A DNA stretch of 13,098 nucleotides from RBG-16-66-20 sp049651845 (GTDB taxonomy: Bacteria > Pseudomonadota > Gammaproteobacteria > Burkholderiales > SG8-39): assembly GCA_049651845.1 (NCBI GenBank), contig JBASCW010000133.1, positions 1 to 13,098 of the forward strand, written 5' to 3'. A model generated the notes under the pieces. That model searched no databases. It saw only the letters and a program-made list of their open reading frames with translations, and had not been told where the DNA came from. The translations under genes and the position numbers were made by a program. This document shows, piece after piece, positions 1 to 7,564 of the stretch (position 1 is its first letter; each line of letters starts with the position of its first letter).

Positions 1-92
1 CGTGGCCGCCGAGCGCTGCGGGGCAGGCGCGCGAACGCTCGGCTTGCGACGGGTTTGGCCGGTCATGAGCGTTCCGCCGGGGATTCGAGCGT
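1..92. repeat. Terminal direct repeat, left copy (92 bp)
   Basis: These 92 bases are identical, in the same orientation, to the last 92 bases of the window (13007-13098). The base before the right copy and the sequence after this copy lie outside the match, so the repeat is limited by the window edges and may be longer in the genome. No gene was recognised in it. It is either the overlap of a circular or tandemly repeated assembly unit, or a dispersed repeat on which the contig broke at both sides. The nearby transposase fragment makes a mobile-element end plausible. Confidence 0.97.
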
Positions 93-147
93 TGCGCGAT
101 CGGCGTGATGCCGCATCTTGCCCCGGCTGGCTTGGATCACGCAAGCA

Positions 148-187
148 AAGCCGCGCTCCGGGGCGAGCGAGCCCCGGAGCGCGGCTT
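148..187. terminator. Perfect 17-bp GC-rich hairpin, terminator-like or IS end
   Basis: Positions 148-164 are perfectly complementary to 171-187 (17 bp, AAGCCGCGCTCCGGGGC arm) around a 6-nt loop, GAGCGA. It overlaps by one base the last codon of the transposase fragment transcribed from the minus strand, where a rho-independent terminator would sit, but the run of T after the stem on that strand is poor (TTTGCTTG). IS91-family elements carry hairpins near the end where rolling-circle transfer begins, so an element-end role is also possible. The stem is certain; its role is inferred. Confidence 0.55.
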
Positions 188-675
188 CAGGCGATGTCGG
201 GCAGAGGGTGGTAGGTGAGCGCCAGATTGGCGTGCGCGGGCCAGGCCCGCGCGGCGATGCAGCAAAGCTCGCCGAGCCAGGCGCGCCGGCGCGAAAAAAG
301 CGGCCGCATCAGCCACGGCACGGTGAACACGTACTGGCGGTGCGCGACCGGGGCGAGGATGTTTTCCTCCACCCACTCGCCGTAGAGCAGCACCCGCTTC
401 TGGCGGCAGCTCGGACAGAAGTACCTGGTCTTGCACGAGAAACTCAGGAGGTAGTCGTGTCCGCAAGCGTCGCACCGGACGCGGGCGAAGCCGAAGTGCG
501 GATCCCCGCATTCGACGAAGCGCTCAATCGCCTGCTTCTCGACCGGACGCTCGAGCCGGCCAGCGGCGCGCAGTTCCCCGGCATGGCGCGCGACGCAGTG
601 GTACAGCGGGCTTGCCCGCGGATTGCGCGGGTGGTAAGCCCCGGCGCTCGGCGCGCTGACGTCCCGGCATCCCAA
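187..675 (-). pseudogene. IS91-family transposase, N-terminal fragment
   Basis: The 162-codon frame carries the zinc-binding N-terminal region of IS91-type (Y2, HUH) transposases. With residue 1 at the TTG at 675, Cys56, Cys68, Cys71, Cys81, Cys87 and Cys90 are visible, including the block SCKTRYFCPSC, followed by the family-typical stretch APVAHRQYVFTVP. Full-length relatives have a few hundred residues and a catalytic domain with HUH and paired tyrosines. Here the frame ends soon after RAWLGELCCIAARAW with a tail (LTYHPLPDIA) that does not look like the family, so the catalytic core is missing and the protein should be inactive. The true start is uncertain because no good ribosome-binding site was seen and an in-frame stop lies upstream. 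It is the clearest evidence of mobile DNA here and lies downstream of the degraded end of the catabolic operon. Confidence 0.75.
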
Positions 676-1265
676 CCCGCCTGTAACGCGCGCCGGAGCA
701 CCGAAGCGGGGTCACGCCAGAGGCTGGACCGCTTGGCAAAATCGTGTAAACGGATGGCACTCGGCCAACGTTGAAGCGATTCGGGGCATGGCGAAGGCCG
801 GGAGGTGGTCCAGAGGCGACTTGGCGCAAGTTCCGGCGGCACTGCTGCGGTAGGAGTAGCGCCGGCGTGAGCTGCACGCGATCCCCCTGGTGCGCCGTTA
901 CGAGCGGCTGATGGAGCGTGCGGCCGCGCTGCGCGCCGAGATTGAGGCGGCGGGTGGCGCGATCCGCGGATCACCCGGCGATCGCGCGCGAAACCGGTCG
1001 GGTCTTGTCGCGGCGCTCGCAAAAGCGCTTTCACTGCGGGCGGAAGATTCTTGCCCGGGATATGGACTTCATGCCGGGACCCGGAGCGCTCGCCGCGAGA
1101 GTGGGCGCAAACAGCCACGGCGCGCGAAAGTCGCGAAAGCGCGGGCCGCGTTCCCGCGTCACGTAAGCGTCTGTTGAACAGCAGACACGAGCAATAGGGC
1201 AACGGCGATTGCACATCTGAAAACGGGCATTTCGATACCGTCGGTTTCTATGTATTACGGTGCGC
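676..1265. other. Intergenic debris, no convincing intact gene
   Basis: This 590-bp stretch lies between the transposase fragment and the dioxygenase pseudogene. Several open frames cross it on both strands, but none has a recognisable domain or a good ribosome-binding site. The one stretch with protein-like composition is listed separately (767-970, plus strand). A weak imperfect dyad around CTGTTGAACAG (1170-1180) has no T run and is not a convincing terminator. The region most likely contains remnants of inserted DNA. Confidence 0.5.
767..970 (+). pseudogene. Possible degraded coding remnant with two amber codons
   Basis: Read in the frame of position 767, the plus strand gives a peptide of natural-looking composition (GMAKAGRWSRGDLAQVPAAL, then RRRELHAIPLVRRYERLMER and an Ala/Glu-rich helical stretch). 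It is interrupted by TAG at 851-853 and 857-859, each one C-to-T change from a CAG codon. The helical second half (about residues after 860) looks amphipathic. I do not recognise the family. It could be a remnant of a gene carried with the mobile element, or chance in GC-rich DNA. The 3' limit is arbitrary. Confidence 0.2.
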
Positions 1266-1937
1266 TCAGATCTCCACGACCAAGCGCATCATTCTTCTTT
1301 CCATTCCCAGGTAGTCGTTCAACGCGTAGTGAAGCGAAGCCCGGTTATCCCAAATACCGACCGTTCCCGGTCTCCAGCGGTAGCGCGCGGTGAATTCCGG
1401 GCGGGTGGCATGCCGCACCAGAAAATCGATCAGCGGCCTGCTCTGCGCCGGGGTCATCCCGACGATGTTGTGAATGAACGCGGGACACACGAAGAGGTTC
1501 TTGCGGCCAGTTTCGGGATGCACTTAGACGATCGAATGAACGGCTTTGCCCTTCACCTGCCGTTCAATCTTGTTGCGCATGACCTTGACGTTGTCCTCGT
1601 AGTAGTCGGTGATCGCGAACTCGGCGTCCAGTGAGTCAACGAGTTTTTGTACGGTTGAGGCAATGTTTCGTAGGCGAGATAGCGATTGGCGAAAAGCGCG
1701 TCGCCGCCGTATTCGGGGATGATTTGGGTATACAGAGAAATGGCCTGCGGCATTTTCTCGAGATGGCTGAAATCGGCATGCCATTCCCCACCGAATACGA
1801 GCTTCTCCGCGGGACTTTTGTAGAGCTCGTGGACCGGCGCGTGACCTTCCAGCGGTTTCAGGTATGGGTGGGTTAGAAGCGGGCCGAATCGCAGTCCCCA
1901 TGGATCCTGCAATACGGCGGATCTGAATGTCGCTCAT
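1266..1937 (-). pseudogene. TauD/TfdA-family 2-oxoglutarate dioxygenase, multiply disrupted
   Basis: Pieces of a TauD/TfdA-type Fe(II)/2-oxoglutarate dioxygenase are spread over two frames. The start (ATG at 1937, MSDIQIRRIAGSMGT) lies behind a modest purine-rich site. The core follows in another frame (RFGPLLTHPYLKPLEGH, then GGEWHADFSHLEKMPQAISL with the metal-binding His-x-Asp). The C-terminal half (from LVDSLDAEFAITDYYEDN, then VHPETGRKNLFVCPAF and WDNRASLHYAL with the distal His, then MRLVVEI) is back in the first frame. Three lesions are visible: loss of roughly 50 N-terminal residues with a frame change near 1890-1896; a one-base deletion (or equivalent) near 1655-1659 in CCTCAACCG; and an in-frame TAA at 1524-1526 just before VHPETGRK. 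The normal length is about 280-300 residues. It was the last gene of the operon, 46 bp after the SnoaL-like gene. An intact version would have hydroxylated a substrate or cleaved a sulfonate/ether-type bond; the substrate cannot be told. Confidence 0.88.
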
Positions 1938-1983
1938 GAGACTTGTCTCTCTGATTTGTCGATTCGAATCTGCACCGTCATCT

Positions 1984-2520
1984 TCAAAACATCGAGTTGG
2001 TGTTCGCCGCTCGGTCAGGAATGGCTTGAAGAACGTCCCAGTGCTCGACGATCTTGCCGCGTTCATCCAGGCGAAAGATGTCGATGCCCGCCCAGTGCGG
2101 CGTTCGGTAGCCCGGGAACTCGTGATGGCAATGCAGGATAACGTAGCTGCCTTCGGCGAAGGCGCGCTTGAAGTGCACGCGTTTGCCCGGAAACTCGCGG
2201 GCCATTTTTTCGAAGTACGCGATGAACGCTTGCTTGCCGTCGGCCACATCGGGGTTGTGCTGCACGTAGATATCTCCGACGTACTTTTCGACGGCTTCCC
2301 CGGGCCGGGATTGGTTGAACATCAGATCGTAGAACGCCATCACGTTCTTCTTGTTTTGCTCGAGGGTATCAGCCACCGTTGTTCCTCCAGAGGGGTCGCG
2401 CCCGGCACCGATCGCCTCGCCGGCCGGCAACGCAATGCCAAGGCAGGCAGCGACGATCAGTCGAAGCAAGAGCGTGGATACGCGCGGCTGGACCGCTCCT
2501 GCCACGGACATTACGGACAT
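1984..2520 (-). CDS. SnoaL/NTF2-like protein, probably exported
   Basis: The C-terminal 130 residues are a SnoaL/NTF2-fold domain of the COG4922 type (predicted aldol-condensing or cyclase-like enzymes): NVMAFYDLMFNQ, YVQHNPDVADGKQAF, FPGKRVHFKRAFAEGSYVIL, then GIDIFRLDERGKIVEHWDVLQ. From ATG 2520 the protein has 178 residues and begins with an apparent signal peptide (Arg13, then hydrophobic LLLRLIVAACLGIALPA, cleavage likely around AIGA-G). The ATG overlaps the end of the short-chain dehydrogenase gene by 10 bp, and a second ATG at 2511 shares its A with that gene's TAA. A strong GGAGG lies 7 nt before a GTG at 2376, which would give a 130-residue form without the signal. Either form may be made. 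The reaction is unknown; a role on the pathway intermediate is inferred from operon position only. Confidence 0.82.
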   Translation of the reverse strand: MSVMSVAGAVQPRVSTLLLRLIVAACLGIALPAGEAIGAGRDPSGGTTVADTLEQNKKNVMAFYDLMFNQSRPGEAVEKYVGDIYVQHNPDVADGKQAFIAYFEKMAREFPGKRVHFKRAFAEGSYVILHCHHEFPGYRTPHWAGIDIFRLDERGKIVEHWDVLQAIPDRAANTNSMF

Positions 2521-3281
2521 GTGTAGCCGCCGTCGATCACGAGATCGGTCCCCGTCATGAAAGACGACTCGTCGGAAGCAAGGAACACGACGCCGTACGC
2601 GATCTCGATCGGCTTGCCGAAGCGCTTCATCGGCACCAGCGAGATCAACGGCTCCCACGCCTCCTTGGGAACGGAAGTTTCGAACAAGCTGGTGTCGAAC
2701 ATTCCCGGGCAGACCGCGTTGACGCGGATGTTCTTGCCCACAAGCTCCAGCGCAGCCGACTTGGTCATCAGGCGCACGGCGCCCTTGGTCCCCTGGTACG
2801 CGGCTGAAATGCCGGCTCCGGCGATACCGTAGATCGACGAAAAGTTGACGATCGAGCCGCCGCCGCAACGCTCCATCGCCGGCACCGCGGCCTTCATGCC
2901 GAGCAGCACGCCGAGCTGGTTCACATTGGTGATGCGGTGGAACTCCTCCGTCGTGTGTTCCGTCAGCGGCTTGTGAAGGTAAATGCCGGCGTTGTTCGAA
3001 AGAACGTTCACCTTGCCAAAGCGTTCCTCGGCGGCGCGCACGAAGCCTGTCCAACCGCCTTCTTGCGTGACGTCGAGCTTCATCCACGCGGCTTCACCGC
3101 CGCTGGCTTTGATTTCCTCGCACAACCCTGTCAGCGAAACCCGGAACTGACTTCCTTCGGGCACGAGATCGCCCAGGAACACCTTGGCGCCCTCCGCGGC
3201 CATCAAACGTGCCTGCGCCGCACCGAGTCCACCCGCCGCGCCGCTGATCAGCGCCACCTTGCCGTTCAAACGATTTGCCAT
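2511..3281 (-). CDS. Classical short-chain dehydrogenase/reductase (NAD-preferring)
   Basis: This 256-residue protein has the normal length and full motif set of a classical SDR: glycine-rich cofactor loop SGAAGGLG (13-20), Asp38 at the end of the second strand (favours NAD over NADP), DV at 70-71, NNAG (96-99), and the tetrad Asn121, Ser149, Tyr162, Lys166 (YQGTK). The C-terminus ends GGYTCP. It resembles cyclopentanol and 3-alpha/20-beta-hydroxysteroid dehydrogenase types, so it probably interconverts a secondary alcohol and a ketone; the substrate is not predictable. ATG 3281 is preceded by AAGGAG 8 nt upstream. It sits 197 bp downstream of the aldehyde dehydrogenase, the largest gap in the series, and overlaps the SnoaL-like gene by 10 bp, implying coupled translation. 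Confidence 0.92.
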   Translation of the reverse strand: MANRLNGKVALISGAAGGLGAAQARLMAAEGAKVFLGDLVPEGSQFRVSLTGLCEEIKASGGEAAWMKLDVTQEGGWTGFVRAAEERFGKVNVLSNNAGIYLHKPLTEHTTEEFHRITNVNQLGVLLGMKAAVPAMERCGGGSIVNFSSIYGIAGAGISAAYQGTKGAVRLMTKSAALELVGKNIRVNAVCPGMFDTSLFETSVPKEAWEPLISLVPMKRFGKPIEIAYGVVFLASDESSFMTGTDLVIDGGYTCP

Positions 3282-3478
3282 TTTCCGTCTCCTTAGTGTT
3301 TAACCCCGAGATTGACCTCCGACGCGACATAAAGCAGCGTTGTGCGACGTCGCCAGGGGGGCGAAGGAGCATGAAAAGGGGGATTTCATGGAGCACGTCG
3401 CGCCCAGCCTTGGATTCATTCTCCTATCCGTAAACGTCAGTACAGAAAGTTGTCAGATCGAATACACTCGAAAGAAAG
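3282..3478. other. 197-bp gap between SDR and aldehyde dehydrogenase genes
   Basis: This is the only sizeable gap inside the minus-strand series. I see no strong hairpin with a T run and no -24/-12 element with correct GG-to-GC spacing. The AAGGAG that serves the SDR gene lies at its low-coordinate edge. The 3' genes may be read through from upstream or have a separate, unrecognised promoter here. Confidence 0.4.
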
Positions 3479-4927
3479 TCAGAACGGATAGTGAGCCGTA
3501 CCTGTCTCTACAGTGATCCATCTGAGGTCCGTAAATGCATCGATCGCTGCTTTGCCGCCGAAACGGCCGTAGCCGCTCGACTTCGTACCCCCGAAGGGCA
3601 TCTGCGCCTCGTCCTGTACTGTCGAGCTGTTGACGTGACAGATGCCGGAATCTATTCGCCGGGCGACGCCCAGCGCACGAGCGATATCCCGGCCAAACAC
3701 GGCTGCAGACAATCCGTATTCGGTGTCATTCGCGCAGCGCACGGCTTCGTCAACGCCCTTTACGCGAACGACTGTTACCACGGGGCCGAAGGATTCCTCC
3801 GCGTAAATGCGCATCGCTGGGGTAACCTTGTCCAGCACAGTTGCGCTCATCACGGTGCCGTCAACCTTTCCACCGGCGACCAGTGTCGCGCCCTTGTCCA
3901 CTGCTTCCTTCACAAGCGATTCGACGCGCAGAGCTGCTTCTCGGTTGATCATCGACCCAAGAACGACATTTTCTTTCGGATCGCCGGCTGGAAGTGCCGA
4001 AGCCTTGGCCCCCAGCTTGGCGACGAATTCATCGGCGATCGATTCGTCGATCACGATGCGTTCGGTCGACATGCAGATCTGTCCTTGATTCATAAAAGCA
4101 CCGAACGCTGCTGCGTTGACCGCTGCGTCCAGATCCGCGTCGTCGAGAATGACCAAGGGAGCCTTGCCGCCAAGTTCGAGTAAGACCGGTTTCAAATATC
4201 GCGCCGTAAGCTGGGCGACAATCCGTCCGATCTTGGTCGAACCGGTGAAGTTCACGCGCCGGACAGAGGGATGGGCGACTAGCGCTTCGACAATCCCGGC
4301 GGCGTCCTCAGGCGCGTTGGTGATGACATTGATCGCACCATCCGCAAGCCCTGCCTCGCGCAATACCGCACCGATGAGGCGGTGCGTGCCGGGACACAGC
4401 TCTGAGGCCTTAAGCACTACGGTATTGCCGCATGCCAGGGCCATGGCCACTGCCCGAACGCCGAGAATGACGGGCGCGTTCCATGGAGCGATCCCAACGA
4501 CCACCCCAACCGGCTGACGAACAGCCATGGCCAACCGGGTAACCTCGCTCGACGGAATGATTTCGCCGCCAACCTGTGTGGTCATTGATGCCGCCTCGCG
4601 AAGCATGTTTGCGGCGAGGTGTACATTGAAGCCGGCCCAGGGGGCAGTGGAGCCGGTTTCCTGCATCATCAGCTTGACAAAGTCCGGCGTGTGCCGATCG
4701 AGTAAATCGGCCGCTTTAAGCAATCTGGCCCGACGTTCGTTGGGACCCAGGCCCGACCACAGGGGAAACGCCCGCGAAGCGGCTTGAACCGCCGCATTTG
4801 CATCCTCGACCGCCGCCGCGGCGGCGCGTGATGCTACTTCGCCGGTCATCGGATTGAGCCGTTCGAACGTCTTGCCCGTGGAGGAGAAGGAGTCCTTGTT
4901 ACCGATCAAAAGTTGAATATCAAACAT
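3479..4927 (-). CDS. NAD(P)-dependent aryl-type aldehyde dehydrogenase
   Basis: This 482-residue ALDH-superfamily protein should oxidise an aldehyde to the carboxylic acid through a cysteine thiohemiacetal. Visible residues are Asn150 (APWNAP), cofactor-binding Lys173 (VLKASE), FTGS (227-230), general base Glu251 (LELGGKAP) and catalytic Cys285 (NQGQICMSTER). The stretches QPVGVVVGIAPWNAPVILGV, DEAQMPFGGTKSSGYGRFGG and the HYPF C-terminus are typical of the salicylaldehyde/vanillin/benzaldehyde dehydrogenase group (NahF, Vdh, AreC types), so an aromatic or similarly bulky aldehyde is the likely substrate. ATG 4927 follows AAAGGA about 8 nt upstream. It lies 47 bp after the alcohol dehydrogenase gene, the expected source of its aldehyde. 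Family is certain; the exact substrate is inference. Confidence 0.93.
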   Translation of the reverse strand: MFDIQLLIGNKDSFSSTGKTFERLNPMTGEVASRAAAAAVEDANAAVQAASRAFPLWSGLGPNERRARLLKAADLLDRHTPDFVKLMMQETGSTAPWAGFNVHLAANMLREAASMTTQVGGEIIPSSEVTRLAMAVRQPVGVVVGIAPWNAPVILGVRAVAMALACGNTVVLKASELCPGTHRLIGAVLREAGLADGAINVITNAPEDAAGIVEALVAHPSVRRVNFTGSTKIGRIVAQLTARYLKPVLLELGGKAPLVILDDADLDAAVNAAAFGAFMNQGQICMSTERIVIDESIADEFVAKLGAKASALPAGDPKENVVLGSMINREAALRVESLVKEAVDKGATLVAGGKVDGTVMSATVLDKVTPAMRIYAEESFGPVVTVVRVKGVDEAVRCANDTEYGLSAAVFGRDIARALGVARRIDSGICHVNSSTVQDEAQMPFGGTKSSGYGRFGGKAAIDAFTDLRWITVETGTAHYPF

Positions 4928-4974
4928 GCAATGTCCTTTGATTTAAGTGTCGATGGCTTCGAACCGGAAATTCG

Positions 4975-6078
4975 TCAATCGCTCATCCGCACGATCGGCT
5001 TGACGACCTTGCCCGCCTCGGAGTCATGAATCGCGTCATTGATCTTCTCGAACGGATACAGGGTCACCAGTTTGTCGAAAGGAAAACGTCCCTGGAGATG
5101 AAGGTCGATGAGCGCCGGAATGAAGAGATCCGGCGCTGAATCGCCTTCGACGATTCCTCGCACTTTGCGGCCCGCGGTCATGATGTGCAGAACGTCAAGC
5201 GTCATCTCCGTTCCGCCTGCCGAGGCGCCGCAGATGCCGCAGGTACCCCTGGGTGCGAGGGATTCCACGGCTTGCCGGATCACGGCCGCGCTTCCCGTGG
5301 TGTCGAAAGAAAATGTGACGCCCGCGCCTGTGAGCTTCATGACGCTCTCGAGCACATTGTCCTTGGCTGCGTTGAGCGTATGCGTTGCTCCAAGCTCGCG
5401 GGCGAGCTTCAGCCGGCTGTCGTTCAGATCGATGGCGATGATGGCCGTGGCCCCAACCAGACGCGCCGCCATGATCGCGCTCAAGCCAACCGATCCAGTT
5501 CCGAACACGGCGATCGAATGGCCGGGTCCTACCTTTAGAGTGTTGATGACCGCTCCGGCGCCGGTCTGAACACCGCAGGCCAGGGGGCCAAGCAAATGCA
5601 GTGGCGCCTCCTTTCTAACCTTGACGATATTTCGTTCGTGGCACAACGCATGCGTTGCGAAGGACGATTGCCCGAAAAAATTGCCATGGACCAACTTACC
5701 CGCTGCTGACAATGGACTGCTTCCATCCGCGCGAGCGCCGCCGAAGTTGCGGCCGAAAAAATCGTGGCAGTAGGTCGATTCGTGCTCCAGGCAGCTCGCG
5801 CAATGCCCGCAGGAATTGAACGTCATGACGACGTTGTCTCCTGGTTGTACTTTGCTCACGCCACGTCCTGTTTTTTCAACGATCCCCGCGCCCTCGTGTC
5901 CGAGAACGATCGGCTGAGGTACAGGGAAGGCCTGGTCGCGCATAGCGATGTCCGTATGACAGACACCGGTAGCCACAAGACGAACAAGGATTTCGGCGTC
6001 CCGTGGTTCCTCCAAGTCGAGCGTCTCCAGACGCATTGGCGCCGCTTTGGCGCGCGTTACGGCAGCGCGAATCTTCAT
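4975..6078 (-). CDS. Zinc-dependent aryl/allylic alcohol dehydrogenase (MDR family)
   Basis: This 367-residue medium-chain dehydrogenase oxidises an alcohol to an aldehyde with NAD. Catalytic zinc ligands are Cys40, His61 (GHEGAG, 60-65) and Cys168; structural zinc ligands are Cys90, Cys93, Cys96 and Cys104, all present. The nucleotide loop GTGSVG (193-198) is followed by Asp217, which favours NAD. The pattern FNSCGHCASCLEHESTYC and FFGQSSFATHALCHERNIVKV is that of benzyl alcohol (XylB, AreB) and geraniol dehydrogenases. ATG 6078 is preferred over the in-frame TTG at 6084 because it leaves 10 nt after AAGGAG, whereas TTG leaves four. The start is two bases after the stop of the ATPase gene (TGA-CC-ATG), so its ribosome-binding site lies inside that gene and translation is probably coupled. 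It is paired with the downstream aldehyde dehydrogenase. Confidence 0.93.
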   Translation of the reverse strand: MKIRAAVTRAKAAPMRLETLDLEEPRDAEILVRLVATGVCHTDIAMRDQAFPVPQPIVLGHEGAGIVEKTGRGVSKVQPGDNVVMTFNSCGHCASCLEHESTYCHDFFGRNFGGARADGSSPLSAAGKLVHGNFFGQSSFATHALCHERNIVKVRKEAPLHLLGPLACGVQTGAGAVINTLKVGPGHSIAVFGTGSVGLSAIMAARLVGATAIIAIDLNDSRLKLARELGATHTLNAAKDNVLESVMKLTGAGVTFSFDTTGSAAVIRQAVESLAPRGTCGICGASAGGTEMTLDVLHIMTAGRKVRGIVEGDSAPDLFIPALIDLHLQGRFPFDKLVTLYPFEKINDAIHDSEAGKVVKPIVRMSD

Positions 6079-6080
6079 GG

Positions 6081-6851
6081 TCAACGAGCTCCTTTTTCTT
6101 GGCAGGCAATGGAATTGGGTTGTGCAGGATCGAGCGACTTCCCCGCGAAATAGACATCGTGGAGAAGAGAGGGTTGATTGGTAACTTCGCGCGGCAGTCC
6201 TTCGAACTGAATGCGCCCCCGGTTCATGACATAGACCCGATCGGCGAGTCCCAACGCAATGTGCGTGAACTGCTCTATCAGCAGGATCCCGCAGCCGTCG
6301 TCGGCGAGAGCGCGCAAAACCCCCAAGAGGCGCCTGACGACGATGGGAGCGAGGCCGAGAGACATTTCGTCGGCAAGGACGATCGCGGGCTTGGCGATCA
6401 GAGCCTGCGCCAACGCGACCATCTGCTGCTGTCCGCCGGAAAGAGAGCCCGCCAACTGGAAACGGCGCTCGGCCAGTTCGGGAAATATCTCGTAGGTCCG
6501 ACCGATTGCCGTACGCAGGGCCGAGCGCTCGAGGAGGCTGCCAGCGACCTTCAGATTGTCCTCGACGCTCAGTAGAGTGAGGACCTGGTGCCCTTCCAGC
6601 ACGGTCGCGATGCCGAGAGCGCGAATAGACTCCGGCGAGCGTCCGTTCAGCCTCTGGCCATCAAACGTGATGGTCCCCGAAGCCGTCGGCAACATACCTG
6701 ATAGCGCGAGAACGAGACTGCTCTTGCCCGCGCCATTCGGACCAAGGAGCGCCGTCGTCTTTCCCTGCTCGATCCGGATGGAGACGTCGTTCAGCACTCG
6801 CCGGTTGCCGCGCTCGAGCTTGAGGTTGCTCACTTCGAGGACGCGGTTCAT
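6081..6851 (-). CDS. livF: ABC transporter ATPase, LivF type
   Basis: This 256-residue ATP-binding subunit of a branched-chain-amino-acid-type (HAAT) importer acts on the inner face of the membrane. Walker A GPNGAGKSS lies at 37-45, the signature LSGGQ at 137-141, and Walker B ends with Asp161-Glu162 (IVLADEMSLGLAP). VLEGHQVL (84-91) and LIEQF are LivF-like. ATG 6851 overlaps the LivG stop in an ATGA arrangement. The C-terminus runs about 20 residues past the usual LivF core (AGKSLDPAQPNSIACQEKGAR), and its coding sequence supplies the ribosome-binding site of the alcohol dehydrogenase. The symbol reflects family only; the substrate is probably not an amino acid, judging by the catabolic genes that follow. 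Confidence 0.92.
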   Translation of the reverse strand: MNRVLEVSNLKLERGNRRVLNDVSIRIEQGKTTALLGPNGAGKSSLVLALSGMLPTASGTITFDGQRLNGRSPESIRALGIATVLEGHQVLTLLSVEDNLKVAGSLLERSALRTAIGRTYEIFPELAERRFQLAGSLSGGQQQMVALAQALIAKPAIVLADEMSLGLAPIVVRRLLGVLRALADDGCGILLIEQFTHIALGLADRVYVMNRGRIQFEGLPREVTNQPSLLHDVYFAGKSLDPAQPNSIACQEKGAR

Positions 6852-7564
6852 CGCACAACATTCTCGTCACCCAGATACGCCGCGCGCACTCGCGGGTCCT
6901 TGAGCACTTGGGCGGTCTGTCCGTATGCGATCAAAGTTCCAAAATCGAGAACCAGCGTGGATGAGCAGGTAGCGACGATAAGCTCCACATCGTGATCGAT
7001 GAGCAGGGTAGTAGCGCGAAAACGACGGGGAATCTCCTTGATGATTCTTTCCAGCTCGGATACCTCCTGCTCGCCAAGACCTGCTCCTGGTTCGTCCAGG
7101 AGAATCAGCTTTGGTGCACCAACGAGTGTCTTGGCGAGCTCCACCATGCGCCGCTCGAAAGTGTTGAGCGTGAGGGGCGCCGCGTCCGACTTTCCCGACA
7201 AGCCGACGAATGCGAGCGCTTCGGCCGTGCTCGCCGCCTTCTCCGCCCGGCTGAGCGGAAACGGATCGAGCATGACTAGAACGTTGTGCGCGACGCTCAG
7301 GTCGTCCACAACCTGTTCGGTCTGAAACGAGCGCCGCAGACCCCAGCGCGCTCTTTGGTGGGGCGGCATTTCGAGAAGATCCGTACCGAACGCCTCCAGC
7401 CGGCCGGAGTCGGGCTGCACAAATCCGCTAAAGACGTTTAGCAGCGTTGTTTTTCCGGCGCCGTTAGGCCCGATGACTCCAACGACTGAATCCGGGATCT
7501 CGGCGCTTACGTCACAAAGCGCTTGAACGCCGCCAAAGGAGACCGATACGTTCTCGATGATCAT
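6848..7564 (-). CDS. livG: ABC transporter ATPase, LivG type, with atypical signature motif
   Basis: From ATG 7564 the protein has 238 residues: Walker A GPNGAGKTT (32-40), Q-loop Gln81 (FQTEQV), Walker B LILLDEPGAGL with Asp157-Glu158, and H-loop His191 (LLIDHD). The ABC signature is unusual: where LSGGQ or LSYGQ is expected (about 133-139) the sequence reads LNTFERR before MVELAKTL. It is shorter than typical LivG (about 250-260). The start overlaps the LivM stop by ATGA. The frame is open for 339 bases further upstream, but that part lies inside livM, is Arg-rich and has no similarity to the family, so it was excluded. It pairs with the LivF-type subunit to power import. Confidence 0.9.
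   Translation of the reverse strand: MIIENVSVSFGGVQALCDVSAEIPDSVVGVIGPNGAGKTTLLNVFSGFVQPDSGRLEAFGTDLLEMPPHQRARWGLRRSFQTEQVVDDLSVAHNVLVMLDPFPLSRAEKAASTAEALAFVGLSGKSDAAPLTLNTFERRMVELAKTLVGAPKLILLDEPGAGLGEQEVSELERIIKEIPRRFRATTLLIDHDVELIVATCSSTLVLDFGTLIAYGQTAQVLKDPRVRAAYLGDENVVR

Noticed and set aside
118..774. Long plus-strand open frame opposite the transposase fragment (218 codons)
   Set aside because: It is antisense to a recognisable IS91 zinc-binding region, is Arg/Ala/Pro-rich and has no family motif, typical of a shadow frame in GC-rich DNA.
1984..3087. Single 367-codon minus-strand frame covering the SnoaL-like gene and part of the SDR gene
   Set aside because: The N-terminal half is the SDR gene in a wrong frame and is Arg-rich. 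The real start of the SnoaL-like protein lies at 2520 or later, so this is not a fusion protein.
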